Assembly (NCBI GenBank): GCA_964352715.1
Contig: CAYGSU010000005.1
Span: 46,779 to 110,778, forward strand
Reading direction: 5' to 3'
Origin: JAVKBW01 sp964352715
GTDB lineage: Bacteria; Pseudomonadota; Alphaproteobacteria; UBA8366; Aestuariispiraceae
DNA: 64,000 bases
In this document: positions 18,560 through 26,606 of the stretch, one piece after another
Layout of the letters: every line of letters starts with the position of its first letter
How positions within the stretch are numbered: the first letter of the stretch is position 1
Notes under the pieces: generated by a model
Seen by the model: only the letters and a program-made list of their open reading frames with translations
Databases searched by the model: none
Told to the model about the DNA's origin: nothing
Translations under genes and position numbers: made by a program

Positions 18560-19084
18560 TCAACCTTTCGCCGGATCTACATCGTAAATGTCCGCATCGG
18601 ACCGGCGGTTATCGCCGTCGAATTCATCGGTTTCCCGGCGTCTGCGATCAGGACCGAAGAAATCGCCCGCCCGAACATACGACCTCGGGTTTTCGACTAC
18701 GGAAGCGAGTCTTGAATACAGGGCCTGCGCCGTGACCGGTTTGGCCAGAAACTCGTTTACGCCGAAGTCGCGGGCCTGCAGAACGCGTTTCGATTCGCTG
18801 TACCCGGTCAGCATGATGATCGGCATATACTTGTCGGGGCTGTCCGGCCGGTTCCTGATCCAGTCAAGCAATGTCAGCCCGTCACCAGGTTCCATATCCC
18901 AATCGCTGATGATCAGGTCGGGCAGAAAGGATTTTGCAGCCTCGAAGCCATCATAGGCATCCCGGGCGATGTTGATATCGGTTATTTCGAAGGATTCCAG
19001 TATCCGCTGCACCATCAGGCGCATGAAATTGTTATCTTCAACGACCAGTATTCGAAGTTTGGAAAAATCGTAGTTTTTCGCCAT
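18560..19084 (-). CDS. Response regulator with receiver domain only
   Basis: From the ATG at 19084 this is a 174-residue protein: a CheY-like receiver (residues about 12-130) plus an Arg/Asp-rich tail of about 45 residues with no DNA-binding domain. Receiver residues are present: acidic pair E17/D18, phosphoacceptor D61 in SDWDMEP, T93 and K115 in FLAKPV. A GTG four codons earlier (19096) is an alternative start. With the Hpt protein just downstream it makes a small phosphorelay pair. The tail with RRRRETDEFDGD is not recognised and may bind a partner. Confidence 0.88.
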   Translation of the reverse strand: MAKNYDFSKLRILVVEDNNFMRLMVQRILESFEITDINIARDAYDGFEAAKSFLPDLIISDWDMEPGDGLTLLDWIRNRPDSPDKYMPIIMLTGYSESKRVLQARDFGVNEFLAKPVTAQALYSRLASVVENPRSYVRAGDFFGPDRRRRETDEFDGDNRRSDADIYDVDPAKG

Positions 19085-19209
19085 ACATGCACTCACGATG
19101 CGCCGACCATGCCCCCCGGTCCAGCCGACGCAAATCCCCTAGGGCGCAATCCTATATAGCTTTACGCCAAACGGCAAAAAAAAGTGGAGATGACACATAC
19201 TTAGGTCGT

Positions 19210-20082
19210 CTAGCGGGTCGGAACCTTTTCGTCGCCCGAGTAGTCATAGAACCCGCGTCCGGTCTTGCGGCCAAGCCAGCCGGCTTCGACATACTTAACC
19301 AGCAGCGGGCAGGGCCGGTACTTGCTGTCGGCAAGATCGGTGTAGAGAACCTGCATGATCGCCAGACAGGTATCCAGACCGACAAAATCGGCCAGTTCAA
19401 ACGGTCCGAGGGGGTGGTTGGCGCCCAGTTTCAGGGCTGTATCGATGGACGAAACACTGCCGACGCCTTCATACAAGGTGTAGACCGCCTCATTGATCAT
19501 CGGCATCAGAACGCGGTTGACGATAAAGGCCGGGAAATCTTCAGCCGTCGCGATTGTCTTGCCCAGCCGCTGCAACAGATCGCTGCCGGCTTCAAACGTG
19601 GCGTCGGATGTCTGCAGGCCCCGGATCACCTCAACCAGTTTCATCGACGGAACGGGATTCATGAAGTGCAGACCGATGAAACGTTCAGGCCGGTCCGTTG
19701 CGGTGGCGAGGCGGGTGATAGAAATTGACGACGTGTTGGTCGCCAGCCACGCTTCCGGCTTCAGATGCGGACAAAGTTCGGTGAAAATCCGGCGCTTGAG
19801 GTCTTCGTTTTCCGCAGCCGATTCGATGACGATATCGCAGTCGGAAAAGCCCGAGAAACCGGTGCCTGTTTCGATCAGGTCGAGGGCAGAGGCCCTGTCG
19901 GCCTCCGTTATCTCGCCACGGCTAACCAGCTTTTCGAGATTCGCCGCGACCTTTTCGGTCGCGCTCTCCAGCCGTTGATCGTCGACATCGATCATGCGCA
20001 CATGAATGCCAATCAGCGCACAAACCTGTGCAATGCCATGACCCATCTGGCCTGCGCCAATGACCCCAATCTTTTCCGTCAT
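19210..20082 (-). CDS. hbdA: 3-hydroxybutyryl-CoA dehydrogenase
   Basis: The 290-residue soluble enzyme oxidises L-3-hydroxyacyl-CoA with NAD(P). The Rossmann motif GAGQMGHGIA is at residues 9-18, the catalytic His-Glu pair lies in GLHFMNPVPSMKLVEVIRG near 138-155, and the C-terminal helical domain has the NRVLMPMINEAV and GANHPLGPFELADF blocks. Length and layout are those of the short bacterial enzyme (Hbd/PaaH type) and not of the multifunctional FadB. It follows etfBA on the same strand but a strong terminator separates them, so it is probably expressed separately. Whether it serves butyrate, PHB or acyl degradation is open. Confidence 0.92.
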   Translation of the reverse strand: MTEKIGVIGAGQMGHGIAQVCALIGIHVRMIDVDDQRLESATEKVAANLEKLVSRGEITEADRASALDLIETGTGFSGFSDCDIVIESAAENEDLKRRIFTELCPHLKPEAWLATNTSSISITRLATATDRPERFIGLHFMNPVPSMKLVEVIRGLQTSDATFEAGSDLLQRLGKTIATAEDFPAFIVNRVLMPMINEAVYTLYEGVGSVSSIDTALKLGANHPLGPFELADFVGLDTCLAIMQVLYTDLADSKYRPCPLLVKYVEAGWLGRKTGRGFYDYSGDEKVPTR

Positions 20083-20103
20083 TCCGAAAAATCCATTGCC
20101 AAG

Positions 20104-20139
20104 AAAAAACCGGCCCCATGGGAGACCATGGAGCCGGTT
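20104..20139 (-). terminator. Rho-independent terminator of etfBA
   Basis: Bases 20108-20121 and 20126-20139 pair over 14 positions with one mismatch around a 4-base loop (TCTC on the minus strand). A run of T follows on the minus strand (20107-20104). It sits 47 bases after the etfA stop and 22 before hbdA. Confidence 0.85.
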
Positions 20140-20185
20140 GATGCAATAGGTTTATGATGCGGTGCAATAGTCCGCATGATCTGTC

Positions 20186-21118
20186 TTAACCAAGCTCGGC
20201 TTCCAGTTCGGGAACGGCCGTGAACAGATCGGCAACCAGCCCGTAATCGGCAACCTGGAAGATCGGTGCTTCGTCGTCCTTGTTGATGGCGACGATCACT
20301 TTCGAATCCTTCATGCCGGCCAGATGCTGGATCGCGCCGGAAATGCCGACGGCGATGTACAGATCAGGCGCAACGACCTTGCCGGTCTGGCCGACCTGGT
20401 AGTCGTTCGGCACGAAACCGGCATCGACCGCGGCGCGCGAGGCGCCAACGGCGGCGCCCAGCTTGTCGGCGACCCTGTCGAGCATGGCGAAGTTGTCGCC
20501 AGACTGCATGCCGCGACCGCCGGAAACAACGATCCGCGCAGAGGTCAGTTCAGGCCGCTCGCTTTCGGTGATCTTCGCGCCCTTGAAGGACGACAGGCCG
20601 GAATCGCCTTCGCCGCCGATGGTCTCGACGGAAGCAGACCCGCCTTCAGCTGAAACCGGCTCGAAGGATGTCATGCGGACGGTAATGAATTTTGTCGCAT
20701 CACTAGATTTAACGGTCGCCATCGCGTTCCCGGCATAGATCGGCCGTTCAAACGTGTCGGCGTCGACAACGGCGGAGATTTCCGAAATCTGCTGCGAGTC
20801 CATCAGGGCTGCGGCACGCGGCATCACGTTCTTTCCGAAGGTATTCGCCGGGGCCAGGACATGGGTGTAGTTGGCGGCCAGTTTAACGATAACCGGCGCA
20901 ACGTTTTCAGCCATCTGGTCTTTCAGTTCCGGTGCGTCGGCGCACAGAACCTTGGACACGCCGTCGATCTTGGCGGCGGCCTCGGCAGCGGCGGCGCAAT
21001 CGCCGCCAACGCAAAGCGCATGGATATCTCCGCCGATGGCTTTCGCGGCGGCGATGGTGTTCAGTGTGGCGTCTTTGACTTCGGCGCCGTCATGTTCGAT
21101 CAGGACGAGATTGCTCAT
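20186..21118 (-). CDS. etfA: Electron transfer flavoprotein alpha subunit
   Basis: The 310-residue subunit carries the FAD of the electron transfer flavoprotein, which takes electrons from acyl-CoA and other dehydrogenases and passes them to the ETF:quinone oxidoreductase. The C-terminal FAD signature (LYIAVGISGAIQHLAGMKDSK-like block, near residues 250-272) and the SGGRGM motif near 200 are clear. It follows etfB by 19 bases and is closed by a strong hairpin terminator. Length is normal for the group I ETF. Confidence 0.96.
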   Translation of the reverse strand: MSNLVLIEHDGAEVKDATLNTIAAAKAIGGDIHALCVGGDCAAAAEAAAKIDGVSKVLCADAPELKDQMAENVAPVIVKLAANYTHVLAPANTFGKNVMPRAAALMDSQQISEISAVVDADTFERPIYAGNAMATVKSSDATKFITVRMTSFEPVSAEGGSASVETIGGEGDSGLSSFKGAKITESERPELTSARIVVSGGRGMQSGDNFAMLDRVADKLGAAVGASRAAVDAGFVPNDYQVGQTGKVVAPDLYIAVGISGAIQHLAGMKDSKVIVAINKDDEAPIFQVADYGLVADLFTAVPELEAELG

Positions 21119-21137
21119 AATACTGGATCCTTTCGCC

Positions 21138-21887
21138 TCAGATGACCTTGGCTTCGTTTTTCAACTTGTCGACGAGTTCGGCGACAGAACCAACCTTGAC
21201 CCCGGCTTTGCGGGTTGGCGGTTCGGCAACCTTGACCACCGTCAGACGCTTCGAGACGTCTACGCCAAGGTCGTCGGGCGAATAGGTATCGATCGGCTTT
21301 TTCTTCGCCTTCATGATGTTCGGCAGTGACGCATAGCGCGGCTCGTTGAGGCGCAGGTCAACCGTCATCGCGGCGGGCAGTTTGACGTTGATTTCTTCCA
21401 GACCGCCATCAACTTCACGGGTGACGTTCATCGATCCGTCCTGCATTTCAACTTTCGAGGCGAAGGTTGCCTGCGGCCAGCCCATCAGCGCCGACAGCAT
21501 CTGGCCGGTCTGATTGGAATCATCGTCAATCGCCTGCTTGCCGAGGATCACCAGGCCGGGGCCTTCCTTCTCGACAACGGCTTTCAGGATTTTCGCAACC
21601 GCCAGCGGTTCGATATCAGCATCGGCTTCCACGAAAATACCACGGTCTGCGCCCATCGCGAGGGCGGTACGGATGGTTTCCTGGCTCTGCGTCGGGCCAA
21701 TCGAAACGGCGATGACTTCTTCGGCTGTGCCGGCCTCTTTCAACCGGATCGCCTGTTCAACGGCGATTTCATCGAAGGGGTTCATCGACATTTTGACATT
21801 TGCGGTTTCGACACCCGATTGATCCGCTTTGACGCGAATTTTCACGTTGTAGTCGACGACCCGTTTGACGGGGACCAGGACTTTCAT
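21138..21887 (-). CDS. etfB: Electron transfer flavoprotein beta subunit
   Basis: The 249-residue subunit binds AMP and pairs with EtfA. It begins MKVLVPVKRVVDYNVKIRVK and has the family blocks SMNPFDEIAVEQAIRLKE near 35-50 and LGKQAIDDDSNQTGQMLSALMGWPQATFAS near 118-146. Length is normal. It is first in a two-gene operon with etfA. The 164 bases upstream, before the end of the next minus-strand gene, must carry the promoter; I saw no confident boxes there. Confidence 0.96.
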   Translation of the reverse strand: MKVLVPVKRVVDYNVKIRVKADQSGVETANVKMSMNPFDEIAVEQAIRLKEAGTAEEVIAVSIGPTQSQETIRTALAMGADRGIFVEADADIEPLAVAKILKAVVEKEGPGLVILGKQAIDDDSNQTGQMLSALMGWPQATFASKVEMQDGSMNVTREVDGGLEEINVKLPAAMTVDLRLNEPRYASLPNIMKAKKKPIDTYSPDDLGVDVSKRLTVVKVAEPPTRKAGVKVGSVAELVDKLKNEAKVI

Positions 21888-22051
21888 GTTTGCGATTCCC
21901 TAAAGGTTCGAGGGGGTATTTTGTGGTCACAATTCGGGCGTGGTTTTGAAGTTTCTACGGCGAATAGTCAAGGCAGGAAGTGGCGTTTACTGGTCAGTTT
22001 GCGACAGCGAGCGACAAATCGGCCAGGCAAAACTGTTTTTCCGGCTTGATA

Positions 22052-22837
22052 TCAAAGATTCTTACCCGGACCCGCCGTCCAGGCTGCGACATGATTGACC
22101 TGCGATTTGCGGCGGGCGATTTCTCCATCCGGGGCAAGATGCCAGTCCCACCGCGCAACCGGATCGCCAAGCTGCTGATCCGCCAGAATTTCGGTTTGAA
22201 CTGTTTCACCCTTCTTCGTTTCCGTCCGCGCTGCGTCGCCGATCAGAACCCGAACCGAATCGAAACTGTTGAGCCAGTCGATATGCCGGGCGATCAGGTT
22301 GAAATTCAGTTCTGCCGACCGATCAGGATCAAGATTGACGCGGCGGCCTAACTGGCGAAGCGGGATGACCGAAAGCTGCGAGATAACATTCGCCGATATA
22401 ACCAGGTCGACGCCGGGCTGGCTGAGGAAGTAAGCCGGCACCGAAACATGGTTCGGCCAGTGACCTTTCGACGCCAGGGTCGCGATATCCGTCAGATCGC
22501 CATGCACCGTTCGCAGTGTCCGGCTGGTCAGGGCTGCGGCGCGGATGTTCCAGGGGTGGATCGCATCCAGCAGGAAAACCTTTTCGAATCTTTCGGCAAG
22601 GTCATCCAGCGGCAGATCGAACCCGTAGCCGGAACCGGCGACAATAGCGGTTCTGTGCGACGGGCAGGCGTCGATGGCGTCACGGATAATCTGTTTGCAC
22701 CGGTCAAGATGTGGCTGCCATGCCGCGCGGTTGCGGCGGTAGCGCGCATGATAGCCCATGGTTTCGAATGGATAGCCGCAGGTTCTCGCCCAGCGTGGAC
22801 AGGGCGTTACCAGATATTCCAGCGCTTCGAGAATCAC
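22052..22837 (-). CDS. Methyltransferase-like protein of unknown function
   Basis: The 261-residue soluble protein is not of a family I can name. A Rossmann-like start (AIVAGSGYGFDLPLDDLAERF at about 64-84), then an acidic strand end (VFLLDAIHP) and a VDLVISANVISQLSVIP strand resemble a SAM-dependent methyltransferase core, with a glycine-rich loop and an aspartate after strand two. There is also an N-terminal aromatic and Arg-rich segment (residues 10-50). It starts 12 bases after the cobalamin adenosyltransferase stop on the same strand, so it is likely co-transcribed. The fold is inferred; no substrate is suggested. Confidence 0.6.
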   Translation of the reverse strand: MILEALEYLVTPCPRWARTCGYPFETMGYHARYRRNRAAWQPHLDRCKQIIRDAIDACPSHRTAIVAGSGYGFDLPLDDLAERFEKVFLLDAIHPWNIRAAALTSRTLRTVHGDLTDIATLASKGHWPNHVSVPAYFLSQPGVDLVISANVISQLSVIPLRQLGRRVNLDPDRSAELNFNLIARHIDWLNSFDSVRVLIGDAARTETKKGETVQTEILADQQLGDPVARWDWHLAPDGEIARRKSQVNHVAAWTAGPGKNL

Positions 22838-22849
22838 GCTGCTGGCCGA

Positions 22850-23413
22850 TCAGCGATTGGCGCCAGGCGTCCACAACACATCGGCCTTGCCGCCGTCGTT
22901 GCAATGCCGGGAAAGAACAAACAGCAGGTCTGACAGACGGTTCAGGTATCTCACAACCGGTTCGCCGACCGGTTCGGCGCGCGCCAGTTCGACAACCTCG
23001 CGCTCGGCGCGGCGTGTTACTGTCCGCGCAAGATGCAGATAGGCCGATGCGGCCGACCCACCGGGCAGCACAAAGCTTTTCAGTGTATCAAGCGGTTCGT
23101 TGTAGGCGTCGATTTCCCGTTCCAGCCGCTCGACCTGCTCCTGGGTAACCCGCAATGCTTCCTGACGGCGTTGCTTGCCTTCCGGTGTGCACAAATCCGC
23201 ACCCAGATCGAACAGGTCATTCTGGATGCGGGCCAATGTTTCGTCGGCATCCGCTTCGGTGTGCAGCCGGGCAAGCCCGATACAGGCATTCGCTTCGTCG
23301 ACACTGCCATAGGCCGCAACACGAATATCATCCTTCACCCGGCGAGATCCGTCGCCTAGCGACGTCTCGCCGGCGTCGCCGCCGCGGGTATAGATTTTGG
23401 ACAGGGTTACCAT
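22850..23413 (-). CDS. Cob(I)alamin adenosyltransferase, PduO type
   Basis: The 187-residue enzyme transfers adenosyl from ATP to cob(I)alamin to make coenzyme B12. The ATP-binding N-terminus SKIYTRGGDAGETSLGDGSR is at residues 5-24 and the C-terminal RRAEREVVEL motif near 140-150 is present, followed by a NRLSDLLFVLSR helix. Size is that of the stand-alone PduO/MMAB-type enzyme. A frame extending to 23536 would overlap the upstream gene and lacks homology, so the ATG at 23413 is used. Its product is the cofactor required by the class II ribonucleotide reductase at 1663-3996. Confidence 0.93.
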   Translation of the reverse strand: MVTLSKIYTRGGDAGETSLGDGSRRVKDDIRVAAYGSVDEANACIGLARLHTEADADETLARIQNDLFDLGADLCTPEGKQRRQEALRVTQEQVERLEREIDAYNEPLDTLKSFVLPGGSAASAYLHLARTVTRRAEREVVELARAEPVGEPVVRYLNRLSDLLFVLSRHCNDGGKADVLWTPGANR

Positions 23414-23439
23414 GGTGTTTGCCTGTTGCTCCGGCCGGC

Positions 23440-23643
23440 TCAGCCGCCCTGGCGCATCAGAAAGAGACCGAGGGCGAACATCGCCAGGGCGAACATTTGC
23501 GCCACGATCCGCATCCTCATCAAACGGTTGCCCCATTTGGCGTTGAATTCACCGCCCCGCACCATCGCGAAAAGACCTGTCGCCAGAATGCCGACGGTCA
23601 GGCCCATACCGATGATCATCAAGATTATTGCTGCTGCTGTCAT
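23440..23643 (-). CDS. HIG1-type twin transmembrane protein
   Basis: The 67-residue protein (start MTAAAIILMI at 23643) has two hydrophobic helices, about residues 3-26 and 46-63, joined by a short loop with NAKWGNRLMRMRIVAQ. The RLMRxRIxxQ stretch is the HIG1 domain signature, as in small mitochondrial hypoxia-induced proteins and their alphaproteobacterial relatives. Such proteins associate with respiratory complexes in mitochondria; the bacterial role is not known. It precedes the cobalamin adenosyltransferase gene by 26 bases on the same strand. A GTG twelve codons upstream is an alternative start. Confidence 0.75.
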   Translation of the reverse strand: MTAAAIILMIIGMGLTVGILATGLFAMVRGGEFNAKWGNRLMRMRIVAQMFALAMFALGLFLMRQGG

Positions 23644-23703
23644 GGGTTCGATATAAGCGATGCGGAAAGTCTTTTCCACCGCTACTTTTTCTGTGGTGCG
23701 GGA

Positions 23704-24213
23704 TTACTGGGGCGACGGAACCGCGATGTAGGTTTTGTAGTGATCCAGCGTGACCCAGAACAGCCATTGCCCGGGCTGTCCTTCGACATATATCAGACGC
23801 CGGGCATTGCGTTTGCCGCAGGCATAATCCAGATCGGCGATCCGGTAGTCGCCTTCATACGTCCGCGGCAGCAATCCTTCACGGTTTTCAAATGGATAGG
23901 CGCCGATCGCCAGCCCGGTTTCGATCTGGCACAGGTCACTTCCCGGGTTCCAGCCGCGCGCTTCTGCTTCGTCTTTCCGCAGGTAGCAGGAAGGCGCATG
24001 CCCGGTTTCCAGAATACTGCCGATCGTCCCGAGAAAGGCGCGCACTCGGTCGAGGCCGATCTGCGACGCAAAGTCGCGCAATTTCTGTTCGTAGGCCGGT
24101 GAAACAGGATATGTGGATCCGCAGACAACCGGTTCCGCCGCCCAGACCCGACCAGGCAGGACAAGCAGAAGGCAGGCAATAAAAAGCAGATGCCGAAGAG
24201 ACAGATCCATCAA
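23704..24213 (-). CDS. Barnase-like secreted ribonuclease lacking the catalytic Glu
   Basis: The 169-residue protein has a signal peptide (residues 1-25, VWAAE cut) and a C-terminal half that aligns with barnase over about 85 residues. Barnase residues are recognisable: K27 (K80 here), the guanine loop N58-R59-E60 (N110-R111-E112 in ENREGLLP), R83 and R87 (R135, R139) and general acid H102 (H158 in LDHYKTY). The general base Glu73 is replaced by Ile at 125 (codon ATC in YRIADLDY). Four Cys (31, 76, 95, 132) suggest disulfides. It follows a 99-residue gene by 11 bases. The fold is clear; activity is doubtful because of the missing Glu. Confidence 0.85.
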   Translation of the reverse strand: MMDLSLRHLLFIACLLLVLPGRVWAAEPVVCGSTYPVSPAYEQKLRDFASQIGLDRVRAFLGTIGSILETGHAPSCYLRKDEAEARGWNPGSDLCQIETGLAIGAYPFENREGLLPRTYEGDYRIADLDYACGKRNARRLIYVEGQPGQWLFWVTLDHYKTYIAVPSPQ

Positions 24214-24224
24214 TCGAACAGGGG

Positions 24225-24524
24225 TCAGTCGCGGGTTTTGGTCGGTGGCTGGCGTTTCAGGCCGCGGCCGCTCTTTGTGGTCTTGTCTCTGGGTTTGCGG
24301 CGTGCTGCCGCACCCGGAAACCGCAGCACGTTGTCAGGCGTCGGTTTCGCTACGACGATCATGCTGTCGAGATACCCTTCGGCTGCGGCGCGTTCGAACC
24401 GCTGCGTTGCGGCGACACCTTCGAATACTTCGCCATAGCCCAGCGGATAAATCGCGTTATACCCGCCGTGGCGGTATCGGATAAGGCAACTCGGACGACG
24501 GCCATAAGCCCACAAATCTGACAT
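24225..24524 (-). CDS. Hypothetical protein upstream of the barnase-like RNase
   Basis: From the ATG at 24524, with GGAGG 7 bases upstream, this is a 99-residue protein. The first 70 residues are mixed with aromatic and Gly-rich pieces (MSDLWAYGRR, HGGYNAIYPLGYGEV) and the last 30 are strongly basic (RRKPRDKTTKSGRGLKRQ). There is no signal peptide, so it stays in the cytoplasm. It does not resemble barstar in sequence or charge, since barstar is small and acidic. It is the first gene of the minus-strand run ending at 22052. Not recognised; a nucleic-acid or ribosome contact is possible from the basic tail alone. Confidence 0.6.
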   Translation of the reverse strand: MSDLWAYGRRPSCLIRYRHGGYNAIYPLGYGEVFEGVAATQRFERAAAEGYLDSMIVVAKPTPDNVLRFPGAAARRKPRDKTTKSGRGLKRQPPTKTRD

Positions 24525-24725
24525 CTGCAACCTCCTGTCGTTGCCTTCCCAAACGGAAGCATGATCTGCAACACGTGGCATGCTTTATCGCCCGGTTCAA
24601 GGGCATATGCATGACAACACAATGATTCGCTTTGCGAAGGATACAGTTGGTTCCGGCTGCCGCAACGCCGCGCCGGCGACGCAACGCGCTTGCCTTGCCT
24701 GGCGATGGAAAGCTAAAGGCAGGGG

Positions 24726-25667
24726 ATGGAAATCGTTATCAACGTGATCGGGCCGGTCTTCGGTATCGTAATTATGGGCTATGCGGCGACGAAAGTCGGC
24801 TGGTTCAGTCAGTCTGCGGCTGACGGTCTGGCGCGCTTCGTGTTTGACTTTGCGATCCCGATATTTCTGTTTCGGACGTTGGCGACAAGTCCGCTGCCGG
24901 ACAGTTTTCCGCTCGATCTGTTCGCGACATACTACATCGGATGTTACGGCGGCTATGCGGCCGGCGTGCTTGTCGGGCGGTTTGTGTTCGGACGCGACTG
25001 GATGGGCGCGGTGCTGACGGGCCTGGCCTGTTCGTTCGGCAATACCATCCTGCTGGGCGTGCCCCTGGTGTTGCGGGCGTTCGGCGATGAAGGCGCGGTG
25101 CCGATGTTTCTGATCCTCTCGGTGCATGGCCTGACCCTTTTCACTGCAACGACCCTGTTCATGGAACTTGCGAACAAGGGTGACACATCGTTTGCGGCGC
25201 TGCCGTTGAAAATTCTGCGCAACATGGCGTCGAACCCGATCATTCTGGGCCTTGCCGGCGGTCTTGCCGCCAATCTGGTCGGTTTCACGCTGCCGGGCAT
25301 CATCGACGATGTCGGCCGGCTGATGCAGGCTGCTGCAAGCCCGTGCGCGCTGTTTGCGCTGGGAGCGACCGTAGCGCGGTTCGGTTTTGCCGGACGCCTG
25401 ACCCAGACCGGCGTTGTCATGCTGATCAAGATGATCGCCATGCCGTTGACGGTCTGGCTGCTGGCCACCAGGGTTTTCGACCTGGAACCGCTCTGGGCGA
25501 TGGTCGCAACGCTGATGGCGGCACAACCCTCCGGCGCCAATGTCTATCTGTTCGCATCCCGGTACGGAACAGCAACGGCCATCGCTTCGTCGACGGTATT
25601 CCTGTCGACCGCCGCATCCGTCATCACAATCAGCGTGTTGCTTTATTCTTTCGGACTGACCGGGTAG
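24726..25667 (+). CDS. AEC-family transporter
   Basis: The 313-residue integral membrane protein has about ten hydrophobic helices in the two-halved pattern of the auxin-efflux-carrier (AEC) family. Family marks are the N-terminal PVFGIVIMGYAATKVGWF, the GNTILLGVPLVLRAFG motif near 99-115 and the C-terminal AAQPSGANVYLFASRYG segment near 260-276. Bacterial members export or exchange small organic acids such as malate. The substrate here cannot be told, although the neighbours do not suggest one. It faces the 99-residue gene across about 200 bases of shared upstream DNA. Confidence 0.9.
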   Translation: MEIVINVIGPVFGIVIMGYAATKVGWFSQSAADGLARFVFDFAIPIFLFRTLATSPLPDSFPLDLFATYYIGCYGGYAAGVLVGRFVFGRDWMGAVLTGLACSFGNTILLGVPLVLRAFGDEGAVPMFLILSVHGLTLFTATTLFMELANKGDTSFAALPLKILRNMASNPIILGLAGGLAANLVGFTLPGIIDDVGRLMQAAASPCALFALGATVARFGFAGRLTQTGVVMLIKMIAMPLTVWLLATRVFDLEPLWAMVATLMAAQPSGANVYLFASRYGTATAIASSTVFLSTAASVITISVLLYSFGLTG

Positions 25668-25706
25668 AAGAACCGCGATCTCAACTATCCGGCCGGGAGA
25701 GCGAAA

Positions 25707-26597
25707 ATGGGTAAGCAGTCAGGTCACGCAGGGTTTCGCCGCCATATCGAGCTTTGCAACAATGCCGACATTGGACGGTATCTGCCGCTGGTCGTCGGTC
25801 AGGAACGGCTGGGATGGGTTCGTCGAGATCGCCTTGAACGATTGCGTGAATTCACCACCGCATTCGAAGTGTTCGGACATGGTATCCGAATGAACGGCGC
25901 CCTGCCGGATGCCGATGCCCGCACCGCCGCCCTGGCGGATGTTGCGGAAGGGCTGGCCGCGTCGGGCGATATCACCAAGGTTCGCGACGAACTGTATCCG
26001 GCCATGCCGATCTGGGGGCAGACGCCGCGGTTTCTGTTCGACCGGGCGCTGGCGCCGTATTTCGGTCTGCGTGCATATGGTGTTCATCTGAACGGCTATG
26101 TCCGCAAGACGGACGGTCTGCACCTCTGGATCGGTCGGCGCGCAGCAGACAAACTGGTTGCGCCCGACATGCTGGACAATACCGTCGCAGGCGGGCAGCC
26201 GGCCGGCCTGTCGCTGCGCGATAACCTGATCAAGGAATGTGCGGAAGAAGCGTCCATTCCCGCCGATATGGCGAACCAGGCGCTTGCCGTCGGTTGCACG
26301 ACCTACGTCTATGAAACAGAAGCCGGGGTCAAACCCGACTGCATGTTCTACTATGATCTGGAAATGCCGGCCGATTTTGTGCCACAAAACACCGATGGCG
26401 AAATCAGCGAGTTTTTCCTGATGCCTGCCGGCGAGGTGATGCGGATCGTCCGCGAGACCGATGATTTCAAATTCAACTGCAATCTTGCCCTGATCAGCTT
26501 CTTCATCCGGCATGGGTTGATCGATCCGGATTCAGAGCCCAACTACGCCTTTCTGTGCGAAGGGTTGGGGGCGGGACGTCCCGCCACAAAGGACTGA
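25707..26597 (+). CDS. DUF4743/Nudix hydrolase (TNR3-like)
   Basis: The 296-residue protein has an N-terminal DUF4743 domain (about 10-130) and a Nudix domain (about 130-290). The Nudix box is in GGQPAGLSLRDNLIKECAEEASI; the terminal KECAEEAS portion keeps the metal-binding Glu pair although the first part of the motif is loose. The combination is that of plant and fungal TNR3/NUDT20-24 proteins, which remove damaged thiamine pyrophosphate derivatives. GGGAGAG precedes the ATG at 25707. The gene lies 39 bases after the AEC transporter on the same strand and converges on gluQ. The substrate is inferred. Confidence 0.85.
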   Translation: MGKQSGHAGFRRHIELCNNADIGRYLPLVVGQERLGWVRRDRLERLREFTTAFEVFGHGIRMNGALPDADARTAALADVAEGLAASGDITKVRDELYPAMPIWGQTPRFLFDRALAPYFGLRAYGVHLNGYVRKTDGLHLWIGRRAADKLVAPDMLDNTVAGGQPAGLSLRDNLIKECAEEASIPADMANQALAVGCTTYVYETEAGVKPDCMFYYDLEMPADFVPQNTDGEISEFFLMPAGEVMRIVRETDDFKFNCNLALISFFIRHGLIDPDSEPNYAFLCEGLGAGRPATKD

Positions 26598-26606
26598 CAG
26601 GCGCGG

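Noticed and set aside
24225..24524. Barstar-type inhibitor beside the barnase-like gene
   Set aside because: The product is basic at its end, lacks barstar's acidic helix and shares no motif with it.
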